Of a DNA stretch of 48,874 nucleotides, positions 32,341-42,000 are shown one piece after another (position 1 is the first letter of the stretch; each line of letters starts with the position of its first letter). A model generated the notes under the pieces. It was not told where the DNA came from. It ran no database searches and saw nothing but the letters and a program-made list of their open reading frames with translations. The DNA lies in the IMG/VR virus record IMGVR_UViG_3300037119_010699, positions 1 to 48,874 of that record, one strand, 5' to 3'. Source of the DNA: a virus. A program made the translations under genes and the position numbers.

Positions 32341-32571
32341 ATGATCACGATGTGGCAGGCATTTCTCATCCTCGCCGGCCTCCTCGGCCTCTGGCTGCTG
32401 TGGGATCTTCGCCCGTCCAAGCACCGCCAGCGGGAAGGCGACCGTCTGTGGCGTGAGGAGCGTGAGCGCACCACCCCGCCGCCGCCGGACCCCGAGACGT
32501 ACAAGGAGCGCCTCGAGTACATCACGAAACCCCTCACCCCCAACGACCCCGAGTACTGGCACCGGCGCTAG
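32341..32571 (+). CDS. Small membrane protein, 76 aa
   Basis: ATG 32341 with an upstream AAAGGG. Residues 5-22 form a transmembrane helix (WQAFLILAGLLGLWLLW), followed by a charged tail with a Pro run. It lies downstream of the integrase. Its TAG stop overlaps the TAG of the convergent tail gene within a single CTAG. It may be made in the lysogen; function unknown. Confidence 0.55.
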   Translation: MITMWQAFLILAGLLGLWLLWDLRPSKHRQREGDRLWREERERTTPPPPDPETYKERLEYITKPLTPNDPEYWHRR

Positions 32572-34805
32572 GACAACGGACGGCGCAGCGTGACCACGCA
32601 CACGGCGTGGTCGGCCCGCCAGTTCTTGTTGCGGTCGTAGGCGCCGACCAGCTTCGACTCGGTCGACACCACCTGGAACGTCTTGGTGGTGCGGGTCTTG
32701 GGCCAGTTGACGTCCTGCAACGTCACCTGCTGGCCGACGAGCGCCTCGAGCAGTTGCAGTCGCTCGATGCCGGCGCCCGGGTGGGAGTCGGCGATGATCG
32801 TCACCGCGTTGAGCCCGGCGATCGTGTCACCGCAGTTGACCGGGAACACCCGCACCTGGTCGGCGATGGACCGGGGGTGCACCTTGGCGGCGATGCGTTT
32901 GAGGATCGGCCCGACATCGTCGTTCGGGGTGAGCTCGACACGGAACCCGAACGACGTGCCCAGGGCGTTGGCCGGGAACTCGACCGTCGTCGACCCGGCC
33001 GCGGCCATCGTGCCGAGCAGGAGGAACGTCGTGTTCGTGTCGATGCTGTAGGACGTGTCGATCGACCCGGCGAGCGGCTTGGTGGTGAGCGACACCGAGT
33101 CGAGCACCTCGGCGAGATTGGATCCGAGGTCGGTGACTGACGTCTCGAGCATCCCGGCGTGGAGCTCGGCGTCGGGGTCGGCGCCGTAGAACCCGCCGTC
33201 GGAGGCGCCGGTCGACAGGACGAACCCGAAGTCGCCGGCCCAGGTGACCACGGCCGTGACGGCACGGTTGGCCAGCCCGGCGGACTGCCAGCGGGCGTAG
33301 CCCGAGGTGGACAGGTCGACGAGGCCGATGCCCGACGTGTCGTCACGCATCATCGACGTCCAGGTGCAGGCGACGAACCGGTCCCGGCCGGCGAACGACG
33401 TGCGATAGGCCGCCGCGGTGCTGTTGCCGTCGATGGTCAGCACGAGCTGCGGGGTGAACTTGCCCTCGGTCGGCACGCACCGGTACACCTTGCGGTTGTA
33501 CGGGGTCTGGTTGACCGTGGTCGAGGCGAACACGTTGCCGAGGTAGAAGTACAGCGAGTCGACCGACTCGCCTTCGGGCAGGGTGAGGGCGATGAACGTG
33601 GAGCCGGCACCCGAGCCCACCTGCCAGGCCCGGATGTGGCCGGTGTCGACGTGGTTGACGCCGAACCAGATGTAGCCGTCGCCGCCGCACAGCCCGCGCA
33701 GCGTCGCCCCGGTGAAGGACTGCCAGCCGCCGGCGTTCTCCTCGGTGCCGTCGGGGGCGAGGGTCGTGAAGTTGGGTGGGACCGCCACCGTGTCGAGGCC
33801 GGCGATGCGGTCGGTGCACCAGGCGATCTCGGTGACCGCCACCGTCGACCAGACGGTGCCGGTGGCGGCGATGTTGTTGCGGTAGATGCGGGTGCCGTTG
33901 TCGGTGGCGTACCAGTAGTCGCCGTCGGACGCCAGACTGGTGATCGACCCGGCCGGCCCGGCGGAGAACACGACCGGTGAGGCACCCGGCGCGGTGAGCC
34001 CGGTGAGTTGGCTGTTGCCGGTCTGGACGTACAGGATGCCTGAGGCGACGACGGCGCCCGGATGCTCCCGGGCGGCGCCGGGGGTGAACGTCGAGGTGAT
34101 GTGGTGCAGCGGGGTGCGGTTGCACGACACCTCACCCGGCTCGAACGGGTTGACCCACTCGGAGTACCAGTAGCGGGACGGGTCCGACGTCGGCCGGTCG
34201 AGGTACAACTGGCCTTCGCCGGCGGTGAAGTCGGCGAACCCGACAAAGCTGTAACGGTCGAGGCGCTCGGAGAACGGGGCGTCCGAACCGGGCGGCTGCG
34301 GGTTGAGCAGGGCGGTGGTGCGCTCCACCGGCTGGTCGGGGTTGTCCTCGAGCATGTAGCCGACGCCGTTGATGGCGATCTCGTAGACCGATCCGACCGC
34401 GGTGTTGTCGACCGGTGGGGCCAGGACGAACTCGCCCGACACCGTCGTCGTGTCCCAGCCGCCCGAGGTGCCGATCGGATCCTCGCCGCCGGCGACGCCG
34501 TCGGAGGCGCCGACGTGGATCTTGTAGTTGATGAACGGGGTGAGGGCGAACCCGAGCTCGTAGGAAGTCGCTGTCCCCTCGAGGCGTCCGGTGTCGAAGG
34601 CGACGCCGCCGCCGACAATCTCGACGGCGATGCGATACCAGGCTTGGGGGCGGCCGGCGGCCGAGGTGTAGGTCCAGGTGACCGTCGGGTTCGGCTCGGT
34701 GATCGCCCCGGTCGGGGCGGTGATGACGACGACGGGCGGGTCGGTGATGACGGTGGAGGGCACCGCCACCGTGCCGACGGCGAAACCGCCGACGTAGCTA
34801 CTCAC
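32568..34805 (-). CDS. Tail protein with predicted beta-propeller, 745 aa
   Basis: GTG 34805. The N-terminal 130 residues resemble a fibronectin/Ig-like module (NPTVTWTYTSAAGRPQAWYRI; SYELGFALTPFINYKIHVG). Residues 230-560 contain repeated strand units of about 50 residues (SDGDYWYATDNGTRIYR, GDGYIWFGVNH, DRFVACTW), suggesting a propeller. The C-terminus is a compact domain ending VTLRRPLS. It is the last gene of the late operon, after lysis genes. Likely a tail fibre or receptor-binding component; a tail nozzle is the alternative. Confidence 0.6.
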   Translation of the reverse strand: MSSYVGGFAVGTVAVPSTVITDPPVVVITAPTGAITEPNPTVTWTYTSAAGRPQAWYRIAVEIVGGGVAFDTGRLEGTATSYELGFALTPFINYKIHVGASDGVAGGEDPIGTSGGWDTTTVSGEFVLAPPVDNTAVGSVYEIAINGVGYMLEDNPDQPVERTTALLNPQPPGSDAPFSERLDRYSFVGFADFTAGEGQLYLDRPTSDPSRYWYSEWVNPFEPGEVSCNRTPLHHITSTFTPGAAREHPGAVVASGILYVQTGNSQLTGLTAPGASPVVFSAGPAGSITSLASDGDYWYATDNGTRIYRNNIAATGTVWSTVAVTEIAWCTDRIAGLDTVAVPPNFTTLAPDGTEENAGGWQSFTGATLRGLCGGDGYIWFGVNHVDTGHIRAWQVGSGAGSTFIALTLPEGESVDSLYFYLGNVFASTTVNQTPYNRKVYRCVPTEGKFTPQLVLTIDGNSTAAAYRTSFAGRDRFVACTWTSMMRDDTSGIGLVDLSTSGYARWQSAGLANRAVTAVVTWAGDFGFVLSTGASDGGFYGADPDAELHAGMLETSVTDLGSNLAEVLDSVSLTTKPLAGSIDTSYSIDTNTTFLLLGTMAAAGSTTVEFPANALGTSFGFRVELTPNDDVGPILKRIAAKVHPRSIADQVRVFPVNCGDTIAGLNAVTIIADSHPGAGIERLQLLEALVGQQVTLQDVNWPKTRTTKTFQVVSTESKLVGAYDRNKNWRADHAVCVVTLRRPLS

Positions 34806-34808
34806 CGT

Positions 34809-34898
34809 CTAGACCCGGCGCAGCAGGATCAGGACGAGGATGATGATAAGGATGACGACGAGTACGCCGCCGCCGATGTACAGACCGTCAGCGAACAT
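34809..34898 (-). CDS. Tiny membrane protein, 29 aa
   Basis: The ATG at 34898 overlaps the previous stop as TGATG. After a short FADGLYIGGG start comes one very hydrophobic helix (VLVVILIIILVLILL) and RRV. Part of the lysis-region cluster of small membrane proteins; possible holin accessory or pinholin-like peptide. Confidence 0.5.
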   Translation of the reverse strand: MFADGLYIGGGVLVVILIIILVLILLRRV

Positions 34899-35092
34899 CA
34901 GTCCCCCGTCGTGAGTGCGAGCCAGCCGAGGGCGATGCAGGCGAACCCGGCGACCATCAGGGCCGACTCGTAGACCCAGCCGGGAGGCCGCATGATGCGG
35001 ATCACGAACTCGATGACGAACAAAATAAACGCCACTAAGAACATCACCTCCGCGAAGCTGTTGGCCGTCATGATCTCAGCGAAGACGCTCAT
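34898..35092 (-). CDS. Small two-helix membrane protein, 64 aa (holin candidate)
   Basis: ATG 35092 is chosen for its AAGGAG site. Two transmembrane helices: FAEVMFLVAFILFVIEFVI (about 13-31) and ALMVAGFACIALGWLAL (about 44-60). Placed just after the endolysin, basic protein and another two-helix protein. Holin or antiholin role inferred from size, topology and place. Confidence 0.55.
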   Translation of the reverse strand: MSVFAEIMTANSFAEVMFLVAFILFVIEFVIRIMRPPGWVYESALMVAGFACIALGWLALTTGD

Positions 35093-35300
35093 TCGATTCT
35101 CCTTCTGGTGGTGTTGTTCGCTGGCCGCCACGCCAGCTGAAGATGTTCTCGATCGGCAGCACGCCGACCATGACCATGCCGATCAGCAGTTGGGACACCC
35201 TCTCCTCCGGGTTGACGAGGGCGTTGCCGATGACCCAGCAGCCCAGTCCGAACACCACCAACCGCCGTACCAGCGAGAAGATGGCGTCGACGGTGTGCAC
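35076..35300 (-). CDS. Holin-like membrane protein, 74 aa
   Basis: GTG 35300, one base after the preceding stop. Two helices: RRLVVFGLGCWVIGNALV and QLLIGMVMVGVLPIENIF, then a charged hydrophilic tail (SWRGGQRTTPPEGESNERLR), the classic class II holin plan. Its last 17 bp overlap the start of the next holin-like gene. Confidence 0.6.
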   Translation of the reverse strand: MHTVDAIFSLVRRLVVFGLGCWVIGNALVNPEERVSQLLIGMVMVGVLPIENIFSWRGGQRTTPPEGESNERLR

Positions 35301-35301
35301 T

Positions 35302-35604
35302 TCACTTGGGCCTCTTGGTCTGCTTCTTCATGGGCCGCAGCGGTCCGGTCGGCGGCTTCGTGTTCGTCCTCGGGCTCTTGCCCGGCAACGAGCCGATCGG
35401 CCTGCTCGGCCGCAGCGGTCCGATCGGCGGCTTCGTGTTCGTCCTCGGGCTCTTGCCCGGCAACGAGCCGATCGGATTGATCGGCTTGGTGCCGAGGGTC
35501 GAAAGCAGCCCTTGTATGCGCTTGCGTTCGGCCGGCGTCTTGGCCCGAGCCAACTGAGCCTTGAGGTGTGCTGACTTTGATGTAGCGATGGGCACTTTGG
35601 CCAT
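35302..35604 (-). CDS. Basic repeat protein next to endolysin, 100 aa
   Basis: ATG 35604. The N-terminal 45 residues are a basic helix (SAHLKAQLARAKTPAERKRIQ). The rest is two copies of a 25-residue Pro/Lys/Arg repeat built on PIGSLPGKSPRTNTKP, followed by MKKQTKRPK. Strongly basic and probably disordered. It lies between endolysin and holin candidates. A cell-wall, nucleoid or lysis-timing role is conceivable; no family was recognised. Confidence 0.6.
   Translation of the reverse strand: MAKVPIATSKSAHLKAQLARAKTPAERKRIQGLLSTLGTKPINPIGSLPGKSPRTNTKPPIGPLRPSRPIGSLPGKSPRTNTKPPTGPLRPMKKQTKRPK
35335..35484 (-). repeat. 75-bp tandem duplication inside basic repeat protein
   Basis: Two units starting at 35335 and 35410; 66 bp match with a single G/A difference, so the duplication is recent. 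It keeps the reading frame (25 codons). Confidence 0.85.
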
Positions 35605-35612
35605 TGTCTTTC

Positions 35613-36488
35613 TCACTTTCCTGCTAGCGAGTTGTCCACCGCGGTGGCGGTGGCCTGGTCGTACTTGCCGGTGACCGGCAGGCCGGAGCTGCGTTGGATG
35701 GTCTTCAAGAATGCGATCAGCGCCCAGTCGTTCCACTTGTTCTGCACGGTTTCGGCGACGGGCGGGGCGTCGGTGACGCCGGCGACGGTGGAGGTGGTCG
35801 GGTTCCAGTTCACGGTGTCTGCTCCTGACGGTGGAGGCGTCGGTGTCGGCGTGGTCGGGGTGCCGGCACGCCTCGTGCATTCGGCACGGATGTCGTCGAG
35901 CGACCAGGTGCCTGACGAGTTGACCGAGCGTGGCTTCCACGGGCCGAGCACCGAGGCCGCCTTGGCCGGGTCGATTTTCCGGGTCGTCCACCCGAGAGTG
36001 TTGCCGGCTCCCTTGGCGTGGGTGAACACGTCGGTCGGCTTGTTCCCGAACCGGCGGTTGAGCTCGTTGGACGCTGCGAAGTAACTGTCGATGGTCACCT
36101 GGCTCCACGGCTCCCCTACCCCAGAGTTGGCGACCTCTATCGCCCACGTCCGGGTGTTCGCCCCGTCCTTGGGCACGGTGCCACGAGAGAGGGTGAGCGG
36201 ACCTCCGAGGCCGGCGGTGTTGGCGGCGCCGGCAGCGCCGATCCACACCTCGCCGTTGCGCATGATCGTCATGTTGCCGATCGGACGGACGTCGCTGTTG
36301 AAGTACTGCCAGTTGGTGTCGTTCGTCGGCGTGGTCTGGCTCGCCGTGTGGTGCCACTGCACGCCCAGGGGGGTGATCGGGAACCCGCCTGAGGAGCGGG
36401 CCCGTGTCTGCCAGCCCTTCACCTCGACGACGGTGAGGCCCACGCTCCTCAGCCAGTCGGCGGCGTCGACGTAATACATTCCGGCCAT
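35613..36488 (-). CDS. Endolysin, N-acetylmuramoyl-L-alanine amidase
   Basis: ATG 36488, fused to the upstream stop (TGATG), giving 291 aa; an upstream start would add nine residues. The amidase_2/PGRP-type domain (1-190) shows GVQWHHTAS with the zinc ligand His46, NTRTWAIEVANSG, and DVFTHAKGAG with His157 followed by LGWTTRKIDP. After a Thr/Pro linker (about 212-225) comes a C-terminal module with AFLKTIQRSSGLPVTGKYDQAT, which resembles the repeat of a peptidoglycan-binding domain. It cleaves the stem peptide from muramic acid at lysis. Holin candidates lie directly downstream. Confidence 0.85.
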   Translation of the reverse strand: MAGMYYVDAADWLRSVGLTVVEVKGWQTRARSSGGFPITPLGVQWHHTASQTTPTNDTNWQYFNSDVRPIGNMTIMRNGEVWIGAAGAANTAGLGGPLTLSRGTVPKDGANTRTWAIEVANSGVGEPWSQVTIDSYFAASNELNRRFGNKPTDVFTHAKGAGNTLGWTTRKIDPAKAASVLGPWKPRSVNSSGTWSLDDIRAECTRRAGTPTTPTPTPPPSGADTVNWNPTTSTVAGVTDAPPVAETVQNKWNDWALIAFLKTIQRSSGLPVTGKYDQATATAVDNSLAGK

Positions 36489-36877
36489 CAACGGGGCCCT
36501 TCGGTCTGGAGCCACAGCAGGATCAGGGTCATCAGCTCGATGCCGATCTGGCGTTCATCCGCGGTGAGGTCGGCCCACTCGGGAATGTCACCGCCGTCGA
36601 GGTGGCGGCGAGCGTTGTGGATCTTCTCGGCGGCACGGGCCGGGTTGTCGGGTTCGTGGGCGACGACGTAGTCGACGACGATGACGCCGATGGCGAGCCC
36701 GTCGTCACGGTCCCGGCGTGACAGGTCCTCCCATTCGCCGGCGTCACGGCCGGCGAGGAGCTCGACGGCGCGGCGCAGCTCGTACAGGCGCATCGCCACC
36801 TGCATCGGGTCGATGGTGGGGTCGGCGTCCCAAGCGTCGGCGAGCTCGATGTCACCGAACTCGAAGGAGTCGTTCAT
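36488..36877 (-). CDS. Acidic helical protein, 129 aa, unknown
   Basis: ATG 36877, coupled by ATGA. Acidic and helical (TIDPMQVAMRLYELRRAVELLAG; LTADERQIGIELMTLILLWLQTEG). It lies between the LamG-like protein and endolysin. Possibly a fibre chaperone or a lysis regulator; nothing specific is recognised. Confidence 0.55.
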   Translation of the reverse strand: MNDSFEFGDIELADAWDADPTIDPMQVAMRLYELRRAVELLAGRDAGEWEDLSRRDRDDGLAIGVIVVDYVVAHEPDNPARAAEKIHNARRHLDGGDIPEWADLTADERQIGIELMTLILLWLQTEGPR

Positions 36878-37572
36878 GTGATCGGCGGTCCTGACGAGTC
36901 GAGGGCGGGGCTGCCCCCGCCGGCGGTGAGGGTCTTACCCAACCCGGAGTCGTCGGTCGTCGACGGCCCGGCGTTGAACTTGTAGTTGGCCCACAGTCCC
37001 GAGGTCTTCACCGCGGCGTACGTGTCACGCTCGGCCTGGAGCTCGCCGACGGTGAGCACGGCGTTCCAAATCTTGACGGCGGCGATCGAGCCGTTGAACC
37101 AGTTGGAGAACCCAGAGCTGCCGATGTAGAGGGTGTTGGCGTCGGCCGGGCCGGTGATCGTCACCCCGGCGCCGAGGGCCACCGTCGACCACGACCCGCC
37201 GGCCGGATGCCAGCCGAAGATGTCGGTACCCGCTCCGGTGTCGTTGACGGTGGCGACGAATACCCAGGTGCCGACCACCATGTCGTAGGCACTGTTCGCA
37301 CTGCCGCCCGAGGTCGAGTCACGGCCCAGGACGGTGCCGTTCGCACCCAACTGCACCTGGTAGTAGTTGGACCCGGCGTTGTCCTGGCCGATCATGATCG
37401 AGTAGGTGTCACGGTCGACGCCGAGCTTGGCCCAGAACGTCCAACTCTGGTTGCCCGACAGACCTGACGCCGAGCGTGTGTAACGGTGGTTGGAGGCGCT
37501 GAAGCGCACCGCTCCGCCGCCAGCAGCGGCAGCAGCTTTCGACGAGGCGACGGCGCCGATCGTCATCGTCAT
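36874..37572 (-). CDS. LamG/concanavalin-like lectin protein, 232 aa
   Basis: ATG 37572 (MTMTIGAV), overlapping the upstream stop by ATGA. The pattern is that of a LamG/laminin-type jelly roll: FSASNHRYTRSASGL, QSWTFWAKLGVDRDTYSIM, WVFVATVNDTGAGTDIFGW, LYIGSSGFSNWFNGSIAAVKIWN, ending ANYKFNAG. Such domains bind sugars and are found at the tips of phage fibres. Third of three consecutive adhesin-type genes. Confidence 0.75.
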   Translation of the reverse strand: MTMTIGAVASSKAAAAAGGGAVRFSASNHRYTRSASGLSGNQSWTFWAKLGVDRDTYSIMIGQDNAGSNYYQVQLGANGTVLGRDSTSGGSANSAYDMVVGTWVFVATVNDTGAGTDIFGWHPAGGSWSTVALGAGVTITGPADANTLYIGSSGFSNWFNGSIAAVKIWNAVLTVGELQAERDTYAAVKTSGLWANYKFNAGPSTTDDSGLGKTLTAGGGSPALDSSGPPIT

Positions 37573-39056
37573 GCGAGGTCTCCGAGCAGGTACCACTGGT
37601 CGGTGCCGGTCTTGACGAGGGTGGCGCCGGAGTAGCGGGCGCGGAACACCAGCGACGGGGTGGCGTTGACGGTGACACCGGCGCCCTGGGCCACGGTGAC
37701 GATGCCGACACCGATGCCGATGATCGTGATCTGGGTGCCGGTGGGGAAGGCGACCGTCGAGTTGGGTGGGACCGTCAACGTGACGGCCGAGGCGTTGGAG
37801 CAGGTGATGACCTTGGAGGCGTCGGTCAGCACCAAGGTGTAGGTGGTGCCGGTCTGGGCGTTGACCGTCAGGTTGATCTTCGGGTCGGTCAGCGTCTTGT
37901 TGGTCAGCGTCGACGTCGCCGCGTCCTTGGTGGCGTCGGACGTGTTGTCGACGTTGGCCAGGCCGACGGTCGTCTTGGTCGGTGCCGTCCATCCCTGGGC
38001 ACCGTTGAGCCACGTCGAGGCGCCGGCACCGTTGGCGCCGGGAGCCAGGCCCTTGGCTGTCGTCGTGGTCGAGAACAGGTTGCCCGCCTGCGCTGACGAC
38101 AAGGTCTGCAAGGCGACCTTGCCTGCCGGGATCGTGCCCGCCGACGAGGCGAGAGCGACCGTCACCTCCCAGTAGCCACCGCTATCGGTGGCATCGGCGG
38201 TGACGTTGAACACGGCGTAGACGGCGGCGTTGTCGTAGTCCTGGATGTAGACCTGGAATCCAGCCTTGATTCGCCCCAGTCCGACCGTGACATCGAGGCC
38301 ATCGACGGTGACCTCCATGATCCACAACTTGGTCGACGACGAGAACGTCGCGTTGTTGCCTCTGATCTGGCTGCCGGTCGGTGGTTCGGTGGTGGTGCCC
38401 GACAGCATGAACGGGAACACGCCACCGGCACCACTGATCACTGATGCCGGCGAGTCCCAGGTGCCGTCGTCCTTGAGGAAGCGACCGCTGCTGCTGACCG
38501 GACTGGGCACGGCTCCCCTGGTCGAGGAGGTGAAGTCGGAGATGGCCAACGTCCGGTTGGCGGCCAGGCTCCCACCCCCGGTCAAAGGCGCCGTCGGCGT
38601 GATCGTCGTCGCCGAGGCGGCTGCACCGAGGGTGGTGAGCATCGCCGCGGTGGTGGTGTCGTCGAGCACTGTCTTGGCCGCGGCCGTGACGACGCTCGAG
38701 TCGAGCAGCCACGACGTGCCCGAGCCCGACACGACGATGTCGCCCTTGTCGCCGTCGCTGACGCCGGAGCCGCCGCCGCCGGCCGGTGTCTGCCAGTTGG
38801 TGTTGTAGTTGGTGGAGTCGATCTTGGTGAGCACCTGGCCGACGGTGCCGCCGGCGGCGACACCGGGACCGGCCGCCCCGGGCAGACCGGGTGCGCCGTT
38901 TGCTCCGTCTGCTCCGTCTGCTCCGTCGGCACCGGGAGCACCGTCGGCACCGTCGGCTCCGTCGTTGCCGGGCGGCCCGGCCGGCCCGGCCGAGCCGGAA
39001 CCGGTCGCCGGGAACGTCTGGGTGGTGCCGATGTAGGTCTTGACGACGCCGCTCAT
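37569..39056 (-). CDS. Tail fibre with collagen-like segment, 495 aa
   Basis: ATG 39056 overlaps the upstream stop by ATGA. Residues about 20-65 are Gly-X-Y triplets (GPAGPPGNDGADGADGAPG...), forming a collagen-like triple helix. Then come fibre motifs: GQVLTKIDSTNYNTNWQTP, a phage-fibre signature, GRFLKDDGTWDSP, NKTLTDPKINL and a C-terminal strand region ending TDQWYLLGDLA. Trimeric host-recognition fibre. Confidence 0.85.
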   Translation of the reverse strand: MSGVVKTYIGTTQTFPATGSGSAGPAGPPGNDGADGADGAPGADGADGADGANGAPGLPGAAGPGVAAGGTVGQVLTKIDSTNYNTNWQTPAGGGGSGVSDGDKGDIVVSGSGTSWLLDSSVVTAAAKTVLDDTTTAAMLTTLGAAASATTITPTAPLTGGGSLAANRTLAISDFTSSTRGAVPSPVSSSGRFLKDDGTWDSPASVISGAGGVFPFMLSGTTTEPPTGSQIRGNNATFSSSTKLWIMEVTVDGLDVTVGLGRIKAGFQVYIQDYDNAAVYAVFNVTADATDSGGYWEVTVALASSAGTIPAGKVALQTLSSAQAGNLFSTTTTAKGLAPGANGAGASTWLNGAQGWTAPTKTTVGLANVDNTSDATKDAATSTLTNKTLTDPKINLTVNAQTGTTYTLVLTDASKVITCSNASAVTLTVPPNSTVAFPTGTQITIIGIGVGIVTVAQGAGVTVNATPSLVFRARYSGATLVKTGTDQWYLLGDLA

Positions 39057-42000
39057 GAGAACTCCGTGAGTAGGACCCCGGCGACGGCAGCGCCGACGCC
39101 GAGATCGCCGATGGTCATCGTGGTGCCGGTGAAGTTGTTGCGCCAGTACGTCGCCCCGGTGACCATCGGACTGCCGGCGGTGAACGTCGTCGACTGCACT
39201 CCGATCTTCGTCCACCCGGTCACGTCGCCGAACGGCAGGCTGGACGCCGGGGCGACCTCGGCACTGGCCGCGGCGAAGGCGATGCACAGGTTGCCCGATG
39301 TCGCCGCCCCCGACAGTGCCCCCGACGTGATCGTGTCGATCGCCCCGTGGCTGGTCGCCACCGACGAGTGCACCAGTGTCAGCCCGGTGTCGTTGGGCAC
39401 CTCGAACACCCAGAAGGTGAACCAGGCCGCGGCGGTCGTCGGATAGGGATCGACGACGATGTGCTGGAACGAGGTGGTCGATCCGGTGACCGCCTTGTAG
39501 AGCCACAGCTTCATCCCGTAGATCGTCCCCGCGGCGTGCGGCTCGAGCGAGGACTCGAGGATCTTGGAGAACACCTGCGGGTACTGGCCGACGGCGGTGA
39601 CCGTCGGATCCTGGGTCGAGGTGTGGGCGGCGTTCTGCACGGCGGCGAACACGAACAGCGTCGAGTTCGGTGTCGGCACGAACTCGTAGGTCTGCTGGCT
39701 GTCCAGGAAGCCGCCGCCCAGCTCGTTGTAACGGAGCTTGAGCAGCCTCGGCACACCGGTCACCGCGGGTTGACCGTCGTCCATCAGGATCGGGGTGCCG
39801 TCGAGCAGCCGGTTGCCGTGGCTCTGGGTGAAGTACGCCATGTCCGATGCCAGCCCGACCAGGGCGGGCACCATGATGTTGCCGTTCAGCTCACGCCGGT
39901 AGCCGTTCGACAACAGATTCCAGTTGTTCGGCGGGCGGGACGGGAAGTTGACGCAGTAGTCGGCGTTGGATGTCAGCAGGATGTTCTCGTTCACCTCGAA
40001 CTCGGTGAACGGGGTGCTGTCGGCGTACAGCGACACGGCCGAGGAGTTTCCGTCGGTCAGTAGGTTGCGGTAGAAGGTGGTGTTGTCACCGCGGATCGAC
40101 GCCGACGTGTTGTGCGAGTCAGCGAAGATGTAGAGGTCGTGCACCCAGCAGTACTCGATGGTCGTGCCGAAGAAGGAGAGGAACCCGGCGCGGTAGGCGG
40201 TGGCCTCGGTGTAGCGGACGATCATCCCGTCAGCCGAGTGGTCGGCCGTGTTGTAGTAGTTGATGGCGTCACCGAATCCGGCCGGGTCACCGGTTCCGAA
40301 GTTGCCGTTGAGCGTGCAGTGGTCGACGATGATGCCTGAGAATCCGTCGACGACGTACACGCCGTAGAGGTTCATCGTGCCCGGCCGGTCGGCGTAGCAG
40401 TGGCTGAACGTGATGTCATCGTGGGCGACGATGATCTGCTGGGCGTGCAGCCCGGTGATCGTCCAGCGCCCAGCCGACAGCACGACGTTGGCTCCGGCGT
40501 TGGCGGTGAGCCAGGCGGCGTTGACCGTGACCTCGTCGGTCTGGCCCGGTCCCCACAGGGAGCCCGACGTGAACCCTTCGGAGTCGTAGCCGGTGTTGGC
40601 GTCGTACCAGGAGGTGATCGTGGTCAGGTTGTTGGTGGCGATGGCGTCGGCCCACGCGGAGGGCGGAGGCCCGGCCGGGGTGGTCGGCACAGCGTTGACG
40701 ATCGTGGATGCCGGGCCGGTCCCGATCCCATTCAACGCGGTCACCCGGAAGTAGTAGGTGGTGCCGCCGGTCAGCCCGGTCGACAGGAACGAATGCGCCG
40801 AGGACGCCGTGACCGTGCCGATCGTGACGAATCCCGAGGCGGGAAGCGTCGAACGCTCCACGTTGTAACTGGTGATCGCCGAGCCGCCGTTGGATGCCGG
40901 CACCGCCCAGGTCACCGTCACCGCCAGGTCGCTCGGCGTGGCCACGACACTGAGCGGGGCGCCCGGCACGGTGGCACCGGCCGTCGGGATGGCGTTGACC
41001 ACCGCCGTCGTGGCGCCGTCGCCGACGGCGTTGGTGGCGTACACCCGGAAGTAGTAGGTGGTGCCGTTGGTCAGTCCGGTCGACAGGTGCGAGAACGTCG
41101 ACCCCGACACGGTCTGCACCGTGGCGAACCCGGTGGTGGCGCTCGTCGAGCGTTGCACCGTGTAGGCGGTGATCGGCGAGTTGCCGTTCGACGTCGGGGC
41201 CAGCCAGTTCACCGTGACCGTGCCAGGTCCGGCGATGGCGACGGTGTTGGTGGGCACACCGGGCACCGTCGGCGCCGTGCCCACGGGGACGACGCTGACC
41301 ACGGTGGACGCGGCGCCGGCACCGACGCTGTTGGTGGCGATCACCTGGAAGTAGTAGGTGGTGCCGTTGGTCAGCGGTGTCGACAGGTACGACAGGGTGG
41401 TCGCCGGCAGTGTGGCGATGGTGGTGAACCCGCTGCTCGACACGGTGGAGCGTTGCACGAGGTAGTCGGTGGGTGGCGACCCGACGGCCGGGGCCTGCCA
41501 GTTGACCGTCACCGAGGTGTCGCCGGCGAGCGCCGTCACGTTGAGCGGCGGGCCCGGCACCGTGGTCGCCGGGCCGACGTCGTCGGCGAAGATGGCGTAG
41601 AGGGTGTCGTCGTCCCACACGCCGAGGGCGTCGTACTGGGCTTGGGTGCCCTCCCAGTGCAGCCACACGTCGCCGGTGGTGCCACCGCTGCCGCCGCCGC
41701 TGACGACGACCGTCGTCGGCATGACGCCGACCGACATCGCCGTCGGCACGACGGTGGCCAGGTCGACGGTCGCCCCGGCCGGCACGGCGATGTCGAACGT
41801 GGTCACGGCCTGGCCCTGGAGGGAGATGGTCACCCCCCACGTCCAGTCGGCCGGGCCGATCTCAGGGTTGTCGGTGGCGATCAGGGCGACGCTCTTGTTG
41901 CCGTCGGCGTCGGCGAGGTCGCCGTCGATGTCGAGGTCGTAGATCAGCGGGTCCAAGTCGATGACGGTGTAGGGGTCCGAACCGAGGTTGCGCAGCCGGC

